Part shown: positions 5,203 to 5,516 of the stretch, in pieces
Layout of the letters: every line of letters begins with the position of its first letter
Numbering within the stretch: the stretch's first letter is position 1
Source: Flavobacteriaceae bacterium UBA3478
Lineage (GTDB): Bacteria > Bacteroidota > Bacteroidia > Flavobacteriales > Flavobacteriaceae
Direction of reading: 5' to 3'
Assembly (NCBI GenBank): GCA_002381155.1
Contig: DFQX01000032.1
Span: 10,520-16,035, forward strand
Length of the DNA stretch: 5,516 nucleotides
The notes under the pieces: generated by a model
What the model saw: the letters and a program-made list of their open reading frames with translations, nothing else
What the model was told of the DNA's origin: nothing
Database searches by the model: none
Program-made: the position numbers and the translations under genes

Positions 5203-5516
5203 ATGAAAAACTTCTTTCTTTTTGTTTTAGTCTTCATCACTTCACTAAGCTTTGGGCAGTCTGTGATCACTGGTACCGTTATCGATGGAGATTTTAATGA
5301 ACCGCTAGCTTTTGCAAACGTCGTATTGCGTGAACAGGGCTCGACTGAAACTGTTTCAGGAGCCATCACTGATTTTGAGGGAAAATACGTTTTCGAAGTG
5401 AATGGTCCTGGTCCTTATGAAATTGAATTTTCATACCTAGGTTATGAAACCAAGGTAGTAAGTGAGATTAAAACTAAAGAGGGAGATGAGGTTGAGGTTA
5501 GCATTGTTCTTAATCC
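5203..5516 (+). CDS. TonB-dependent outer-membrane receptor, N-terminal part (3' truncated by window edge)
   Basis: The frame is open from the ATG at 5203 to the right edge, giving 104 complete codons. Residues 1-18 form a signal peptide (Lys2, then a Phe/Leu/Val-rich core), with likely cleavage after 'SLSFG' and before Gln19, a very common Bacteroidota SPI site. Residues about 21-104 match the carboxypeptidase-regulatory-like domain (CarboxypepD_reg-like): 'ITGTVIDGDFNEPLAFANVV', then 'GAITDFEGKYVFEV', then 'IEFSYLGYETKVV'. In Bacteroidota this domain typically precedes the plug and 22-strand barrel of SusC-type or other TonB-dependent receptors, which would lie to the right of the window. 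Other outer-membrane proteins can carry the same domain, so receptor identity is inferred from the domain and the neighbouring surface lipoprotein. The leader is AT-rich with no Shine-Dalgarno sequence. A strong terminator lies 14 bp upstream. Confidence 0.78.
   Translation, partial: MKNFFLFVLVFITSLSFGQSVITGTVIDGDFNEPLAFANVVLREQGSTETVSGAITDFEGKYVFEVNGPGPYEIEFSYLGYETKVVSEIKTKEGDEVEVSIVLN

Overview
The window reads as chromosomal DNA from a Bacteroidota bacterium, most likely of the Flavobacteriia/Flavobacteriales type. The base composition is AT-rich. Strong Shine-Dalgarno sequences are absent. Several starts are preceded by boxes matching the Bacteroidota -7 promoter element TAnnTTTG. The gene content is also typical of the phylum: a DUF4296 protein, an ANL/LuxE-like acyl synthetase, a beta-helix lipoprotein with a relaxed lipobox, and a TonB-dependent receptor whose N-terminus carries a carboxypeptidase-regulatory-like domain. 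Genus-level placement is not possible from this sequence alone.

Layout. (1) 3-287 (+): C-terminal part of a DUF4296-family protein, cut by the left edge. (2) 268-1212 (-): an extended SDR, NAD(P)-dependent epimerase/dehydratase-like, whose 3' end overlaps the DUF4296 gene tail to tail. (3) 1257-2555 (+): tyrS, tyrosyl-tRNA synthetase, divergent from the SDR across only 44 bp. (4) 2552-3514 (-): LuxE/PaaK-like acyl-adenylating protein whose stop codon interlocks with that of tyrS in the palindrome CTAG. (5) 3515-3740: divergent regulatory region of 226 bp. (6) 3741-5129 (+): secreted right-handed beta-helix lipoprotein with an alanine-rich N-terminal segment, probably highly expressed. (7) 5158-5188: strong intrinsic terminator. 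(8) 5203-5516 (+): N-terminus of a TonB-dependent outer-membrane receptor, cut by the right edge.

The left two thirds is housekeeping or conserved-core material with very tight alternating-strand packing: two tail-to-tail overlaps and one 44-bp divergent spacer. The right third is a cell-envelope module: a surface or periplasmic beta-helix lipoprotein followed by an outer-membrane receptor, with a terminator between them that probably sets their expression ratio. I see no mobile element, CRISPR array, tRNA, rRNA or clear sign of horizontal transfer. I do not see a convincingly new defence or enzymatic system. The points most worth a second look are the lipoprotein-terminator-receptor arrangement and the unassigned substrate of the LuxE-like protein.
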